A stretch of DNA of 18,732 nt. It comes from SIG440 sp045645905. Its GTDB lineage: Bacteria > Bacillota > Clostridia > Monoglobales > Monoglobaceae. Shown piece after piece: positions 7,680-14,829 of the stretch (the first letter of the stretch is position 1; the number at the start of each line of letters is the position of its first letter). The notes beneath the pieces are model-generated. The model was not told the origin of the DNA. It did not search any database and saw nothing but the letters and a program-made list of their open reading frames with translations. Where the stretch lies: positions 1 through 18,732 of the forward strand of contig JAZRJT010000013.1 of assembly GCA_045645905.1 (NCBI GenBank), in the 5' to 3' direction. Position numbers and translations under genes: made by a program.

Positions 7680-9059
7680 ATGGAAAACTTCCGAGAAGAA
7701 TATGATTCAATTGGCATGAAAGAAATTCCTGTTGATGCTTATTACGGAGTACAGTCACTGCGTGCAGCAGAAAACTTTAGAATCACAGGAACAAAGGTGC
7801 ACCCGGAAATGATAAGGGCTATAGCTGAAATTAAAAAGGCAGCAGCTATTGCAAATAAGAATGTGGGCGTTATAGACGCAAAAATTGCAGATGCAATGGT
7901 GCAGGCTTGTGAGGAAATACTTCAAGGCAAATTTCTTGAACATTTTATAGTTGATTCGATACAGGGTGGTGCAGGAACATCTCTTAATATGAATGCGAAC
8001 GAAGTTGTTGCAAACCGTGCAATAGAAATTCTTGGCGGACATAAGGGAGACTATACGATTGTTCATCCAAACGACCATGTCAACTGTGGGCAGTCCACTA
8101 ACGATGCATATCCCAGTGCAGGTAAAATTGCGACTGTAAGACTTTTACAAAGCGTAATTGAGCAACTTGACGTACTTTATAATGCATTTATGAAAAAAGC
8201 TGACGATTACGGACATATAATAAAAATGGGGCGTACAGAAATGCAAGATGCTGTTCCTATCAGCTTCGGTCAGGTGTTCCATGCTTATGCATCGACAATT
8301 AAACGTGATATAAACCGATTTGAACTTGCAAAGGATGAAATGTTAAAGCTTAACATGGGTGGTACGGCTGTGGGCACCGGTATCAATGCAGACACAGCAT
8401 ATATTAAAACAATCGTTCCCATCCTAGCGGATATAACAAGGCTACCATTAGTTCAGGCGGATGATCTTGTTGATGCAACACAGAACCTTGACTCTTTTGT
8501 ATATGTATCCGGCATTATCAAGTCATGCGCATCAACGCTTTCCAAAATTTCAAATGACATAAGACTTATGTCTTCAGGGCCGAGAACTGGTTTTGCTGAA
8601 ATAAACCTTGCGCCAAAACAGAACGGTTCATCCATTATGCCCGGCAAGATTAACCCTGTTATTCCTGAGGTGATGAACCAAATTTGCTTTAATGTAATAG
8701 GAAATGATACAACAATTACATATGCTGCAGAAGCGGGTCAGCTTGAACTTAACGCTTTTGAACCCATCATCTTCCGTTGTTTGTTTGAATCTCTTGATAC
8801 GCTATGCAATGGCGTGGCAATCTTTATCAAAGACTGTGTAAGTGAAATAACAGTCAACCCTACACAGTGTAAAATACACCTCGACAGAAGCATAGGTATT
8901 GTGACAGCACTTTGCCCTTATATTGGTTACACAAAGGCGTCAAAGCTTGCCAAGCGTGCGCTTCGTGAAAACAGAAATATCCGCGATGTTGTTTTAGAAG
9001 AAAATATTATGTCAGAAGAAGAAATTGATAAAGTTATTGACCCCAGTAATATGATCTAG
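7680..9059 (+). CDS. aspA: Aspartate ammonia-lyase
   Basis: A 459-residue member of the fumarase/aspartase superfamily that reversibly splits L-aspartate into fumarate and ammonia. It has HVNCGQSTNDAYPSA near the active site, GRTEMQDAVPISFGQ, GGTAVGTGINAD and the signature loop GSSIMPGKINPV at residues 316-327. That loop carries the catalytic serine (S318 by alignment to characterised aspartases). GTGINAD and the substitution pattern favour aspartase over fumarase C. The length is normal. GTGAGG 8 nt upstream sets the ATG. It is a monocistronic unit between the palindromic promoter and a UUCG-loop terminator, with no C4-dicarboxylate transporter beside it. Confidence 0.95.
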   Translation: MENFREEYDSIGMKEIPVDAYYGVQSLRAAENFRITGTKVHPEMIRAIAEIKKAAAIANKNVGVIDAKIADAMVQACEEILQGKFLEHFIVDSIQGGAGTSLNMNANEVVANRAIEILGGHKGDYTIVHPNDHVNCGQSTNDAYPSAGKIATVRLLQSVIEQLDVLYNAFMKKADDYGHIIKMGRTEMQDAVPISFGQVFHAYASTIKRDINRFELAKDEMLKLNMGGTAVGTGINADTAYIKTIVPILADITRLPLVQADDLVDATQNLDSFVYVSGIIKSCASTLSKISNDIRLMSSGPRTGFAEINLAPKQNGSSIMPGKINPVIPEVMNQICFNVIGNDTTITYAAEAGQLELNAFEPIIFRCLFESLDTLCNGVAIFIKDCVSEITVNPTQCKIHLDRSIGIVTALCPYIGYTKASKLAKRALRENRNIRDVVLEENIMSEEEIDKVIDPSNMI

Positions 9060-9112
9060 AATAAGGTTATACCGAATTTGTGAAATAATCATTATATGCA
9101 CTCGAAAACCAG

Positions 9113-9144
9113 AAAAAACGACTTGTTTCGACAAGTCGTTTTTT
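9113..9144. terminator. UUCG-tetraloop terminator after aspA, likely bidirectional
   Basis: A 14-bp perfect stem AAAAAACGACTTGT/ACAAGTCGTTTTTT encloses a TTCG loop (9127-9130). A-tract and T-tract flank the GC part on both sides, so it can terminate aspA on the + strand and the convergent membrane-protein gene on the - strand. A further small inverted repeat TTGCC-TAT-GGCAA follows at about 9153-9165. Confidence 0.92.
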
Positions 9145-9194
9145 AGTTATATTTGCCTATGGCAAGTTATAAATTTACTTCGTTAATGTTTAAG

Positions 9195-9695
9195 CTACGG
9201 ATTAACAAATAAAGGAATACTTGGCGTATTAAATGTAAAGAGAATAAATAAGCAAATCATCAGTATGTTTAAAATTTGTAATAAGTTTTCAAAATCATTG
9301 GCTTTACAGGATAATGCCAAGTTATAAGCCAGAGAAAATGATGCAATAACGCTGATGTAAAAAATAAAAATATCAATATAACTAATATGATACCCTATTA
9401 TGCCTGAATACGTATAAAATAAAGTTATTATCAGTAATACACCAAAGAGTGCACTCAAAAGCATTGCAGAAGATATACAAGGGTATTTATCTTTCAATTT
9501 TGTGTTTAGATATAATGAGTATATCAACATAGGAAAATATATCAGCTTTGTATGTTCCCAAATTGATTCATTAATTGGAGTAAATAAACCAATAAATAAA
9601 TTGTTACCTGACAGGTTATATGCAAAGTGAAGTAATGTTCCCAAAACGGATACAAATATTATGCCTAATAATATGTATGATTTAATACCTTTCAT
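9195..9695 (-). CDS. Small polytopic membrane protein, DUF6512-like
   Basis: A 166-residue very hydrophobic protein with about five membrane segments (roughly 8-25, 48-62, 75-95, 105-122, 138-158). The motif FTPINESIWEHTKLIYFPMLIYS, with its conserved N-E-S-x-W-E-H-x-K core at about residues 41-50, is typical of uncharacterised DUF6512-type proteins of Clostridia as I recall them. No function is known. TGGTGAT upstream is a plausible ribosome site. It stands alone between the aspA terminator and the short MocR gene, 117 nt downstream of the latter in the same direction. The stop is TAG. Confidence 0.7.
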   Translation of the reverse strand: MKGIKSYILLGIIFVSVLGTLLHFAYNLSGNNLFIGLFTPINESIWEHTKLIYFPMLIYSLYLNTKLKDKYPCISSAMLLSALFGVLLIITLFYTYSGIIGYHISYIDIFIFYISVIASFSLAYNLALSCKANDFENLLQILNILMICLFILFTFNTPSIPLFVNP

Positions 9696-9812
9696 AATTT
9701 ATCACCAGTATATAATATTAAAAAGGGAGAAGAAGTATGTACTTTTTTAAAATTATTAAACATTAAATTTTTAAATTAAGTAAAAAAAGAAAGTGCAGAA
9801 CAAATCTACATT

Positions 9813-10901
9813 TTACTTGTTTTTCAGCATTTGACGAAGTTTTCTTCTGGTTCGGTTTATGTGCCTTTCAAAATCGCCTTTTGCAATAAATTCTGCAAGA
9901 ACATATTGCTCAAACACAGGGACTGTACAGGAGTAAAAGCCCATTTTATCAAAAAACGGATTAACAAGTTCTTCAGGTAACACCATATATCCGATTCTCA
10001 TTGATGGAGCAATTGTTTTTGTAAATGTATTTACATATATCACACTGCGAGTGGGTTCAAGTGAAAAAACGGTGTCTTCGTTTTTGCTTGATACGGTAAA
10101 CTCTGAATTGAAATCATCTTCGATGATTACGGCATTTCGTTCTGTTGCCCATTTGATATACTCGTTTCGTTTTGATGCACTTGCGGTAATGCCACTTGGG
10201 AAGCTTCTGAAAGGAGTTATATGAAGGACTGATGCTTTTGTTTTAGCAAGCTGTGATGTAAGAATTCCGTCCTTACCCAATTTGAGTAAATCACATTGAG
10301 CTCCGTTTGCTTTGTATACAGAGTGAATCTTTTCGTAGGATGGGTTTTCAAGTGCATATATTTTATCCCTGCCTAAAAACTGTACAATAAGCCCGTAGAG
10401 ATATTCCGCACCGGAACCGATTATAATCTGATTATAAGAAACATTAATTCCTTTGCCTCTTGCAAGATAATCTGATATTGCTTTTCTAAGCTCAACGCAG
10501 CCTGCATTCGGAGATTTTATTAAAATCTCTTCTCCATATTTTGATATTACATTGCGCATTGTTCTTGCCAGAACAGAGAAGGGAAATTCATTTGTATGAT
10601 AGTTATGATGATTAGCAGGTGTATCGTTTACCTCATTTTCGACAATAGGAACAAAATCATTTTTGCGATATGTAACAAAGTATCCGCTGCGTTCTTTGGA
10701 ATCGATATATCCTTCATCGCATAATATCCCGTATGCGTGTTCAACAGTAATAACGCTTGTCAGTGTTTCATCTGCAAGAATACGCTTGGAGGGAAGCTTA
10801 TCCCCGTATTTATAAATAGAATTTATTATGTCGCCTCTGAGCTGTTCATATAGTTGCATATATGCTTTTTTGTTTGAATTTATATCAAGTGAATATTTCA
10901 T
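9813..10901 (-). CDS. MocR/PdxR-type regulator (GntR HTH plus aminotransferase fold), C-terminally short
   Basis: Residues 1-75 form a GntR-type winged helix (AYMQLYEQLRGDIINSIYKYGDKLPSKRILA, listed here only as the start of the domain). Residues from about 100 on form a PLP-dependent aminotransferase-like domain with PNAGCVELRKAISDYLARGKG, IEDDFNSEF and the PLP-lysine segment FTKTIAPSMRIGY (K295). MocR proteins usually have about 450-490 residues; this one stops at 362, just after HINRTRRKLRQMLKNK. It therefore lacks the C-terminal small subdomain that normally carries the substrate-carboxylate Arg. No continuation appears in other frames downstream. It is divergent from an ECF S component, which suggests a PdxR-like role sensing PLP. 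The nearest AAGGAG lies 16 nt from the ATG, unusually far. Confidence 0.85.
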   Translation of the reverse strand: MKYSLDINSNKKAYMQLYEQLRGDIINSIYKYGDKLPSKRILADETLTSVITVEHAYGILCDEGYIDSKERSGYFVTYRKNDFVPIVENEVNDTPANHHNYHTNEFPFSVLARTMRNVISKYGEEILIKSPNAGCVELRKAISDYLARGKGINVSYNQIIIGSGAEYLYGLIVQFLGRDKIYALENPSYEKIHSVYKANGAQCDLLKLGKDGILTSQLAKTKASVLHITPFRSFPSGITASASKRNEYIKWATERNAVIIEDDFNSEFTVSSKNEDTVFSLEPTRSVIYVNTFTKTIAPSMRIGYMVLPEELVNPFFDKMGFYSCTVPVFEQYVLAEFIAKGDFERHINRTRRKLRQMLKNK

Positions 10902-10932
10902 CTGGTTATATTAAAATCTCCTTAATTGGTAA

Positions 10933-10980
10933 TTGTGATATACTCAGATTTATTATATAATAAACAAAAAAATTTGTAAA
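10933..10980. promoter_or_regulatory. Overlapping divergent promoters between the MocR gene and the ECF S gene
   Basis: The + strand has TTGTGA (10933-10938), 17 bp, TATAAT (10956-10961). The - strand has TTTACA (complement of 10975-10980), 17 bp, TATAAT (complement of 10952-10957). The two -10 boxes share the palindrome ATTATATAAT (10952-10961), so only one polymerase could occupy the site at a time. A MocR operator would be expected here, but I cannot assign one. Confidence 0.7.
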
Positions 10981-10993
10981 GAGGTTTTTAAAA

Positions 10994-11491
10994 ATGAAAA
11001 CAAACACACAAAAATTCGTGGCCGCTTCGATGCTTGCAGCGCTTTGCTGTGTAGCAACAATGATAATTAAAATACCGTCTCCGCTAAAAGGATATTTAAA
11101 CCTGGGGGACAGCGTTGTACTTCTTTCTGGTTGGCTTTTGTCACCTACATACGGATTTTTGGCTGCAGGTATCGGTTCTGCTCTTGCTGATGTATTCTCA
11201 GGCTATGTTATATATGCTCCTGTAACCTTTGCAATTAAAGGCATTATGGCAATCATTGCAAATTTTTGCTTTAAGTGTATGTACAATAAGCTTGGAAACA
11301 CTGCTTCAAGAATCATTGGCGGAATCTTAGCAGAGATTGAAATGATTCTCGGTTACTTTATATTTGAAGGATTTCTATATGGCTTCGCACCATCTGTTGT
11401 AAATATTTCGGCAAACGGAATTCAGGGTATAGCCGGTCTAATCATAGGTTTAATCCTTGTTAAAATTTTTGAAAAATCAAAGATATTTTAA
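10994..11491 (+). CDS. ECF transporter S component, possibly for vitamin B6
   Basis: A 165-residue membrane protein with about six hydrophobic segments. It has the typical substrate-binding (S) component pattern of energy-coupling-factor transporters: an N-terminal AASMLAALCCVATM helix with the small-residue face that contacts the T subunit, then NLGDSVVLLSGWLLSP, GFLAAGIGSALADVFSGY and YAPVTFAIKGIMA. It would recruit a shared EcfA/A'/T module encoded elsewhere. The divergent PLP-fold regulator suggests a pyridoxine-type substrate (PdxU-like); hydroxymethylpyrimidine or another cofactor precursor is possible. GAGG 9 nt upstream sets the ATG. No riboswitch fits in the roughly 30-nt leader. Confidence 0.85.
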   Translation: MKTNTQKFVAASMLAALCCVATMIIKIPSPLKGYLNLGDSVVLLSGWLLSPTYGFLAAGIGSALADVFSGYVIYAPVTFAIKGIMAIIANFCFKCMYNKLGNTASRIIGGILAEIEMILGYFIFEGFLYGFAPSVVNISANGIQGIAGLIIGLILVKIFEKSKIF

Positions 11492-11511
11492 TAAATTAAC
11501 ATATTGTAAAC

Positions 11512-11547
11512 AGAACCCGACTTTGCGTTAAGCAAAAATCGGGTTCT
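11512..11547. terminator. Convergent hairpin between the ECF S gene and the gatZ end
   Basis: AGAACCCGA (11512-11520) pairs with TCGGGTTCT (11539-11547), extended across a small internal loop by TTTGC/GCAAA around GTTAA. Tails on both sides are only weakly T-rich, so it is a probable but not textbook terminator. Its position between convergent genes fits a bidirectional role. Confidence 0.6.
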
Positions 11548-11583
11548 TCGACAGTCTTAATTTATGAGATAGTCGTTTTATTT

Positions 11584-12057
11584 TTACTGGATGGCATATA
11601 TGTAATCATTTATCAAATCTTTAATTTTATCTTTGATAAGCCATTCTGCAGATAAAGTCTTTTCTTTGTTGTTTCTAAGATGCTGATACTGACTGGGCAT
11701 ATACTGACTTACAAGTGTAAGCGGAACCTTGGCATTATTGATGTTATTAATCAAAATATCAATTGCTTCGTCAACACAGGGATCAGACATATAATATCTG
11801 CATCTGTCTGAATAACTGAAACTCATTGAAAGCATAATATCAGCTCTTGTTCCGTGGTAGTGCTTTTCCCAGTTAGAGGGGTTGTCAAGCATAATATTTT
11901 CAACAACGTTTCTGATGTTTGAAAGTCTTACATAAGGCTTTGTTCTGTAAAGTTCTTTTTCAATAAGCTCCAAAGCAAATAGTGCTTCGCGGTATGCAAA
12001 GGTGAGAGCAGGACCAACTTTTAAAATTCCAACGCCGCCTCTTACCATATTACGCAA
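11584..12057 (-). pseudogene. gatZ: C-terminal part of GatZ/KbaZ-type protein, downstream of an in-frame amber codon
   Basis: This 157-codon segment lies in the same frame as the N-terminal part at 12070-12882, separated only by TAG and four codons (T, K, E, C). It has the expected continuation of the family: GVGILKVGPALTFAYREALF, an ERY-type helical region, NNAKVPLTLVSQYMPSQYQHL and a C-terminal SAEWLIKDKIKDLINDYIYA. The sequence is otherwise intact to its TAA. The first possible start is a TTG at 12057 with no ribosome site, so independent translation is doubtful. Either readthrough, suppression or loss of this half must occur. Full-length product would be about 432 residues, the family norm. 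Confidence 0.8.
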
Positions 12058-12069
12058 ACATTCTTTTGT

Positions 12070-12882
12070 CTAGTAGTCGGTTGAGTGACCTTCAAAAACC
12101 AAGCCATCATACTTTTTAAGTTCATTGACTATATTCTGTGCCTTTTCAGGATTATATTCGCATACAGAATCATCTGCAAATTCTACACCGGGCTGAATAA
12201 CAACCGCAATTATATCATCAAGAGAAAGACCGTTTTCTGAATAAACTTCTTCAAATGTTTTTACAGTTCTTATAAAGTCTTCTGTTTTTGTAACGCTGAC
12301 ACTGTCTTCATTTTCTTCAGCACCGCCGGGTATCGGAACTTCACTGCCTATTATAAAAACAGGTTCCTGAGCATCAGGATTTTGCTTTTTATATTTTATA
12401 AAACTTTTCTTTGCCTGTTTGTATAAATCGGCACTTCTTTCAGCTATTACCCTGTCTGAAAGCGGCACGTCACAACTATCGCTTGAAAGACGCATACTTG
12501 TATCAATGTGAATTTTAGTGTATCCTGCCATAATATATCCGTCAATAAGCTGACGCGAATATTCCATAGCAGTATCAGGATCTTCTTTTTGCCATACAAG
12601 CGGTCCAAGATGGTCTCCGCCAAGAATAATTCTGTTTTTATCAAAACCAACGTTTTCGGCAATCTCAAAAACCATATTTTTATAATCTTCGGGCTTCATA
12701 CCAGTGTATCCGCCAAACTGATTAACCTGATTTGCAGTAGCTTCAATTACTGCATAGGTGTCAAGCTCTTTTGCCTTTTCAAAAACAGCTTCAATAACCC
12801 ATTTATTTGCAGTGCAGGCAGAGTAACATCCTGCATAAATACCCGATTTTTGACTTTTAACGATATCTTTTAAATAATTCAC
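12070..12882 (-). CDS. gatZ: N-terminal part of GatZ/KbaZ-type tagatose-bisphosphate aldolase partner, ends at premature TAG
   Basis: The 270 residues show a TIM-barrel protein of the GatZ/KbaZ/AgaZ family (COG4573): YSACTANKWVIEAVFEKA, IEATANQVNQFGGYTGM, ILGGDHLGPLVWQ, AGYTKIHIDTS, IGSEVPIPGGAEE and IQPGVEFADD. Family members stabilise the GatY/KbaY class II aldolase; some have been reported to epimerise tagatose-6-phosphate and fructose-6-phosphate at C4. The frame ends FEGHSTDY-TAG, where relatives have HSTDYQ; CAG to TAG is one transition. The start is GTG with AGGAGA 8 nt upstream, 24 nt after gatY. It is the last gene of the kinase-agaS-gatY-gatZ operon. Confidence 0.88.
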   Translation of the reverse strand: MNYLKDIVKSQKSGIYAGCYSACTANKWVIEAVFEKAKELDTYAVIEATANQVNQFGGYTGMKPEDYKNMVFEIAENVGFDKNRIILGGDHLGPLVWQKEDPDTAMEYSRQLIDGYIMAGYTKIHIDTSMRLSSDSCDVPLSDRVIAERSADLYKQAKKSFIKYKKQNPDAQEPVFIIGSEVPIPGGAEENEDSVSVTKTEDFIRTVKTFEEVYSENGLSLDDIIAVVIQPGVEFADDSVCEYNPEKAQNIVNELKKYDGLVFEGHSTDY

Positions 12883-12906
12883 CTTAAATTTCTCCTAAAT
12901 TTTCAA

Positions 12907-13758
12907 TTATTTGCCCATACAAATCCTTATTCTGTGGCGAACAAGCGCTATAACCGCATCTCTGGCATCTGCACCGTATTTTTTGGGGTCATAAACCGAA
13001 GGGTCTTCCTTGATACAAGCCTTAACTGCATCAGAATATGCAACACGGAGTTCGGTAGCAAAGTTCACCTTGCAAATACCAAGAGAAATTGCCTTTATTA
13101 TATCTTCATCAGGTATACCTGATGAGCCGTGCAACACCAATGGGACAGAAACTTTATCACGAATCTGTTCAAGTCTGTCAAATTTGAGTTCAGGAATGCC
13201 TTTATAAAATCCGTGTGCAGTTCCGATAGCAACAGCTAGGGAGTCAATGCCTGATTCTTCAACAAAACCTATTGCTTCAATGGGGTCGGTGCAGGTATCT
13301 TCGCCGTCCTTTACCTCAACATCATCTTCTTTGCCGCCAAGCCTGCCAAGTTCTGCTTCAACAGTAGGACAAGCTGGGTATTTTTTTGCCATCTCAACAA
13401 CTTTTTTAGCAAGTGTAATATTTTCATTAAGCGGAAACTTTGAGCCGTCTATCATAAGTGATGTATAACCATCTTTGGCGGCTTGTTCACAAAGTTCAAA
13501 ATTGCTTCCGTGGTCAAGATGTATAGCAACAGGAACAAAGGTTTTTTCGGCAACAGCTTTTGCCATTGCAGAATATAAAGACGTGTTGGCATAACGAAGG
13601 GTGGAGGGGGTTGTCTGCAGAATTACAGGAGCATTTTCAGCCTCTGCTGCAGCAACAACCGCCTGTACCATTTCCATATTCTCAACATTAAAAGCACCAA
13701 CAGCATAATGATTTTTTTGAGCATCAAGAAGCAGCTCTTTTGAACGAACTAATGCCAT
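12907..13758 (-). CDS. gatY: Class II ketose-bisphosphate aldolase (tagatose/fructose type)
   Basis: A 283-residue zinc aldolase that splits a ketose-1,6-bisphosphate into dihydroxyacetone phosphate and glyceraldehyde-3-phosphate. Motifs in order: GAFNVENMEMVQA, HLDHG with zinc ligand H83 and catalytic D82, VEAELG (E134), GTAHGFYKG (H182) and VLHGSSG (H210). Length and motifs are those of the GatY/KbaY/FbaA group. Sequence alone does not separate tagatose from fructose preference; the adjacent GatZ relative and AgaS-like isomerase favour tagatose-1,6-bisphosphate. The GGAGAAAG ribosome site precedes the ATG, 17 nt after the isomerase gene. The C-terminus HRIRICMGK is slightly longer than usual. 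Confidence 0.88.
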   Translation of the reverse strand: MALVRSKELLLDAQKNHYAVGAFNVENMEMVQAVVAAAEAENAPVILQTTPSTLRYANTSLYSAMAKAVAEKTFVPVAIHLDHGSNFELCEQAAKDGYTSLMIDGSKFPLNENITLAKKVVEMAKKYPACPTVEAELGRLGGKEDDVEVKDGEDTCTDPIEAIGFVEESGIDSLAVAIGTAHGFYKGIPELKFDRLEQIRDKVSVPLVLHGSSGIPDEDIIKAISLGICKVNFATELRVAYSDAVKACIKEDPSVYDPKKYGADARDAVIALVRHRIRICMGK

Positions 13759-13775
13759 AATTCGCTTTCTCCTTT

Positions 13776-14816
13776 TTATTTAAGAATAATAAATGCATCC
13801 AAACCTTTAGGAGCATCAGGGTTGCCACCCATATTAACAGACTTAATAAGTGATGTCATCTGTGAAAGGTAGATAAAGGGGATACCCCATGCTGCAAAGT
13901 TGTCAATTCCGTCTATCTGAATGTGTGCTGTTGCACCGTAGATATTGTCCTTATGCTTTGATACAACAACAACAGGTCCGCCGTGAGACATAACGTCTGC
14001 AACCATATCCTTCTGTAAGTCATCTTCAGCAGGATTGATAAGCATAATTGTCAATGACTTATTACCGCTGATAACGATTGGACCGTGTCTGTAGTCCAGC
14101 ATTGGGAAGTATCTGCCGGTAAGCATTGTAATTTCGGTAAATGCAAGTGCACCTTCTTCAGCAATTCCGCGAACGGGACCGTCGGCAAGAACAGTAACGT
14201 CTGTCCAGTCAAGTGCTGCAATCTTTTCAAGGGTTTCTCTGTTGTCAGCCTGGAATTTTTCGTTTGTTTCGCAAGCGACCTTTACAGATTCTCTTAAAGC
14301 TTCGTCGTTGTTGTAATAAGATGCTAAAAGAAGAATTGATGTATAAAGGTTTGTAACTGTACGTGTCTGGCAAACGCTGTTGTCATAGCACCAGTCAAGT
14401 GTCATATTAAGCTGAGCCATAGGCATAATGTCATTGTTATCCTTCATTGAAATAGAAATAACGTCACAACCGAGAGTTTCTTTAATGTGCGAAACCGCCT
14501 TCACCATCTCGGATGTCTTGCCTGACCGTGAAATTGTTACAACGATACTGTCTTTAACTGTTTCTTTCCAGAACTCAGGGTCAACTATGTATTCGCCCGC
14601 AGCGATAGCAGAGGCAGAGGTGTTCTCAAACGAACTGAAAAGCAAACTAGCACTCTTTGAAAGCATAAAGCTGGAGCCACAGCCAAAGAATGTGAATTTG
14701 CGATTAGTGTTGCTCTTGAAGAAAGCTTTTACATCTTCGGCTCTGTCACAAAAATAGCTGTAAGTCTTTTTTAATGAATTTGGGGTATCAAGAATTTCTT
14801 TTTCTGTTAAAAACAT
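13776..14816 (-). CDS. agaS: Double-SIS sugar-phosphate isomerase (AgaS-like)
   Basis: A 346-residue protein with two SIS domains, the fold of the GlmS isomerase half. FGCGSSFMLSKSA (about 44-56) and ISRSGKTSEM (about 95-104) bind the sugar phosphate. The second half has GIAEEGALAFTEITMLTGRYFP and YRHGP, matching the catalytic Glu and His region of GlmS relatives. The C-terminal NPDAPKGLDAFI is also GlmS-like. There is no glutamine amidotransferase domain, so it most likely runs in the catabolic direction, converting an amino-sugar 6-phosphate to a ketose 6-phosphate plus ammonia. AgaS (galactosamine-6-P to tagatose-6-P) fits the aldolase genes; a fructosamine-type deglycase is the alternative. 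The start is ATG behind AGGAG, 13 nt after the kinase. Confidence 0.85.
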   Translation of the reverse strand: MFLTEKEILDTPNSLKKTYSYFCDRAEDVKAFFKSNTNRKFTFFGCGSSFMLSKSASLLFSSFENTSASAIAAGEYIVDPEFWKETVKDSIVVTISRSGKTSEMVKAVSHIKETLGCDVISISMKDNNDIMPMAQLNMTLDWCYDNSVCQTRTVTNLYTSILLLASYYNNDEALRESVKVACETNEKFQADNRETLEKIAALDWTDVTVLADGPVRGIAEEGALAFTEITMLTGRYFPMLDYRHGPIVISGNKSLTIMLINPAEDDLQKDMVADVMSHGGPVVVVSKHKDNIYGATAHIQIDGIDNFAAWGIPFIYLSQMTSLIKSVNMGGNPDAPKGLDAFIILK

Positions 14817-14829
14817 TTTTAATTTCTCC

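Noticed and set aside
12070..12072. Genome-wide reassignment of TAG to glutamine
   Set aside because: polA, coaE, aspA and the DUF6512-like gene all end correctly at TAG in this window, so the standard code applies.
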